In this document: positions 4,615-5,067 of the stretch, one piece after another
How positions within the stretch are numbered: position 1 is the first letter of the stretch
How the letters are laid out: each line of letters begins with the position of its first letter
Source of the DNA: Candidatus Delongbacteria bacterium
GTDB taxonomy: Bacteria > UBA4055
Assembly: GCA_013139625.1 (NCBI GenBank)
Contig: WTAK01000230.1
Span: 1-5,067 of the forward strand
DNA length: 5,067 nucleotides
Reading direction: 5' to 3'
Translations under genes and position numbers: made by a program
The notes under the pieces: generated by a model
Told to the model about the DNA's origin: nothing
The model's database searches: none
What the model saw: the letters and a program-made list of their open reading frames with translations, nothing else

Positions 4615-5067
4615 ATGAAACGAATACTTACCAAAGAAACGATACTAATCGTACTCTTCTTACTGTCAGCAAGTTTGATCATGCTTGGAGTATTTTATTA
4701 TGATATGTCTACGGAACTTTCCGAAAAAGAAAAAAGTAATATAAGTGAGATGGGCAATGAATATAAGATCGTAATTTTGAAATATGAAAGTATGGCAAAA
4801 TTTTTATACTCATATATAGATAGTCGTGAAGACCTGAAAGAGATATTTTATAGATCCTCAAGAGAAGATAATTCAATAAAAAAGCATTTTATCAGAGAAG
4901 AATTTGTTGATGCTATAACTCCACTCTATGAGGAAGTTAAAAGGCATGAATTTTACGATATACAATTTCATTTTGAAGATGGAACTAATTTTGTTCGGAT
5001 GAGACAAAATACAAAATATGGAGATAAGGTATCAGCTTCAAGGAAGAGTATATTGAGTTCTAACAGG
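4615..5067 (+). CDS. Membrane sensor protein with dCache_3-like domain, C-terminus cut off
   Basis: An open frame starts at the ATG at 4615 and runs 151 codons to the right edge. Residues 1-8 are basic and 9-29 form one hydrophobic helix (a signal anchor, ILIVLFLLSASLIMLGVF). A charged, probably helical periplasmic segment follows. At about 117-151 the pattern FHFEDGTNFVRMR..TKYGDK...R resembles the dCache_3 signature (HFHlp...SFLRmh.p.kfGDdLs.fR), seen in sensors that precede histidine kinase, GGDEF or chemotaxis domains. The output domain is outside the window, so the class of signalling protein is unknown. The nearest Shine-Dalgarno-like site, AGGTGA at 4597-4602, is 12 nt before the ATG, which is rather far. 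The gene is divergent from dapA with a 135-bp gap. That it is a membrane sensor is likely; the dCache_3 assignment is by motif memory. Confidence 0.75.
   Translation, partial: MKRILTKETILIVLFLLSASLIMLGVFYYDMSTELSEKEKSNISEMGNEYKIVILKYESMAKFLYSYIDSREDLKEIFYRSSREDNSIKKHFIREEFVDAITPLYEEVKRHEFYDIQFHFEDGTNFVRMRQNTKYGDKVSASRKSILSSNR

Overview
This AT-rich window (roughly one third G+C by eye) comes from a bacterial chromosome. All six stop codons that lie inside it are TAA, and most genes have a clear Shine-Dalgarno site (AGGAGA, AAGGAG, AAGGA, GGAG). Diaminopimelate synthesis (DapA) fits a peptidoglycan-making bacterium, and the molybdenum cofactor genes fit one that uses molybdo- or tungsto-enzymes. 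Two TATATTTG elements upstream of genes resemble the Bacteroidota-type -7 box (TAnnTTTG). Regular use of Shine-Dalgarno sites is less typical of Bacteroidota proper, so a relative in the wider FCB-like group is a tentative guess. No gene here fixes the phylum.

The layout has four transcription units. (1) Minus strand, 1-1978: crcB (fluoride channel), then moeA, then a MOSC-domain gene cut off by the left edge. They run in that order and look like one operon. The 80-bp gap between moeA and the MOSC gene holds an apparent dispersed-repeat fragment and a perfect 8-bp-stem hairpin. (2) Plus strand, 2121-2959: a GNAT acetyltransferase and a RidA-family protein, 14 bp apart. (3) Minus strand, 2974-4479: dapA followed with no gap by a glyoxalase-II-like metallo-beta-lactamase hydrolase. 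This unit converges on ridA with only 14 bp between stop codons. (4) Plus strand, 4615 to the right edge: the N-terminus of a membrane sensor with a dCache_3-like periplasmic domain, divergent from dapA.

The clearest joint function is molybdenum handling: MoeA inserts molybdenum into molybdopterin, and MOSC proteins handle or sense molybdenum-cofactor-related sulfur chemistry. GNAT, RidA, the hydrolase and CrcB are housekeeping, metabolite-repair or detoxification types with no proven link to each other. I found no CRISPR array, tRNA, rRNA, insertion sequence, phage gene or defence system. The region looks like ordinary core genome. The points worth a second look are small: the repeat and hairpin inside the molybdenum operon, substitutions in the RidA active site, the gapless dapA/hydrolase junction, the promoter motifs and the truncated sensor.
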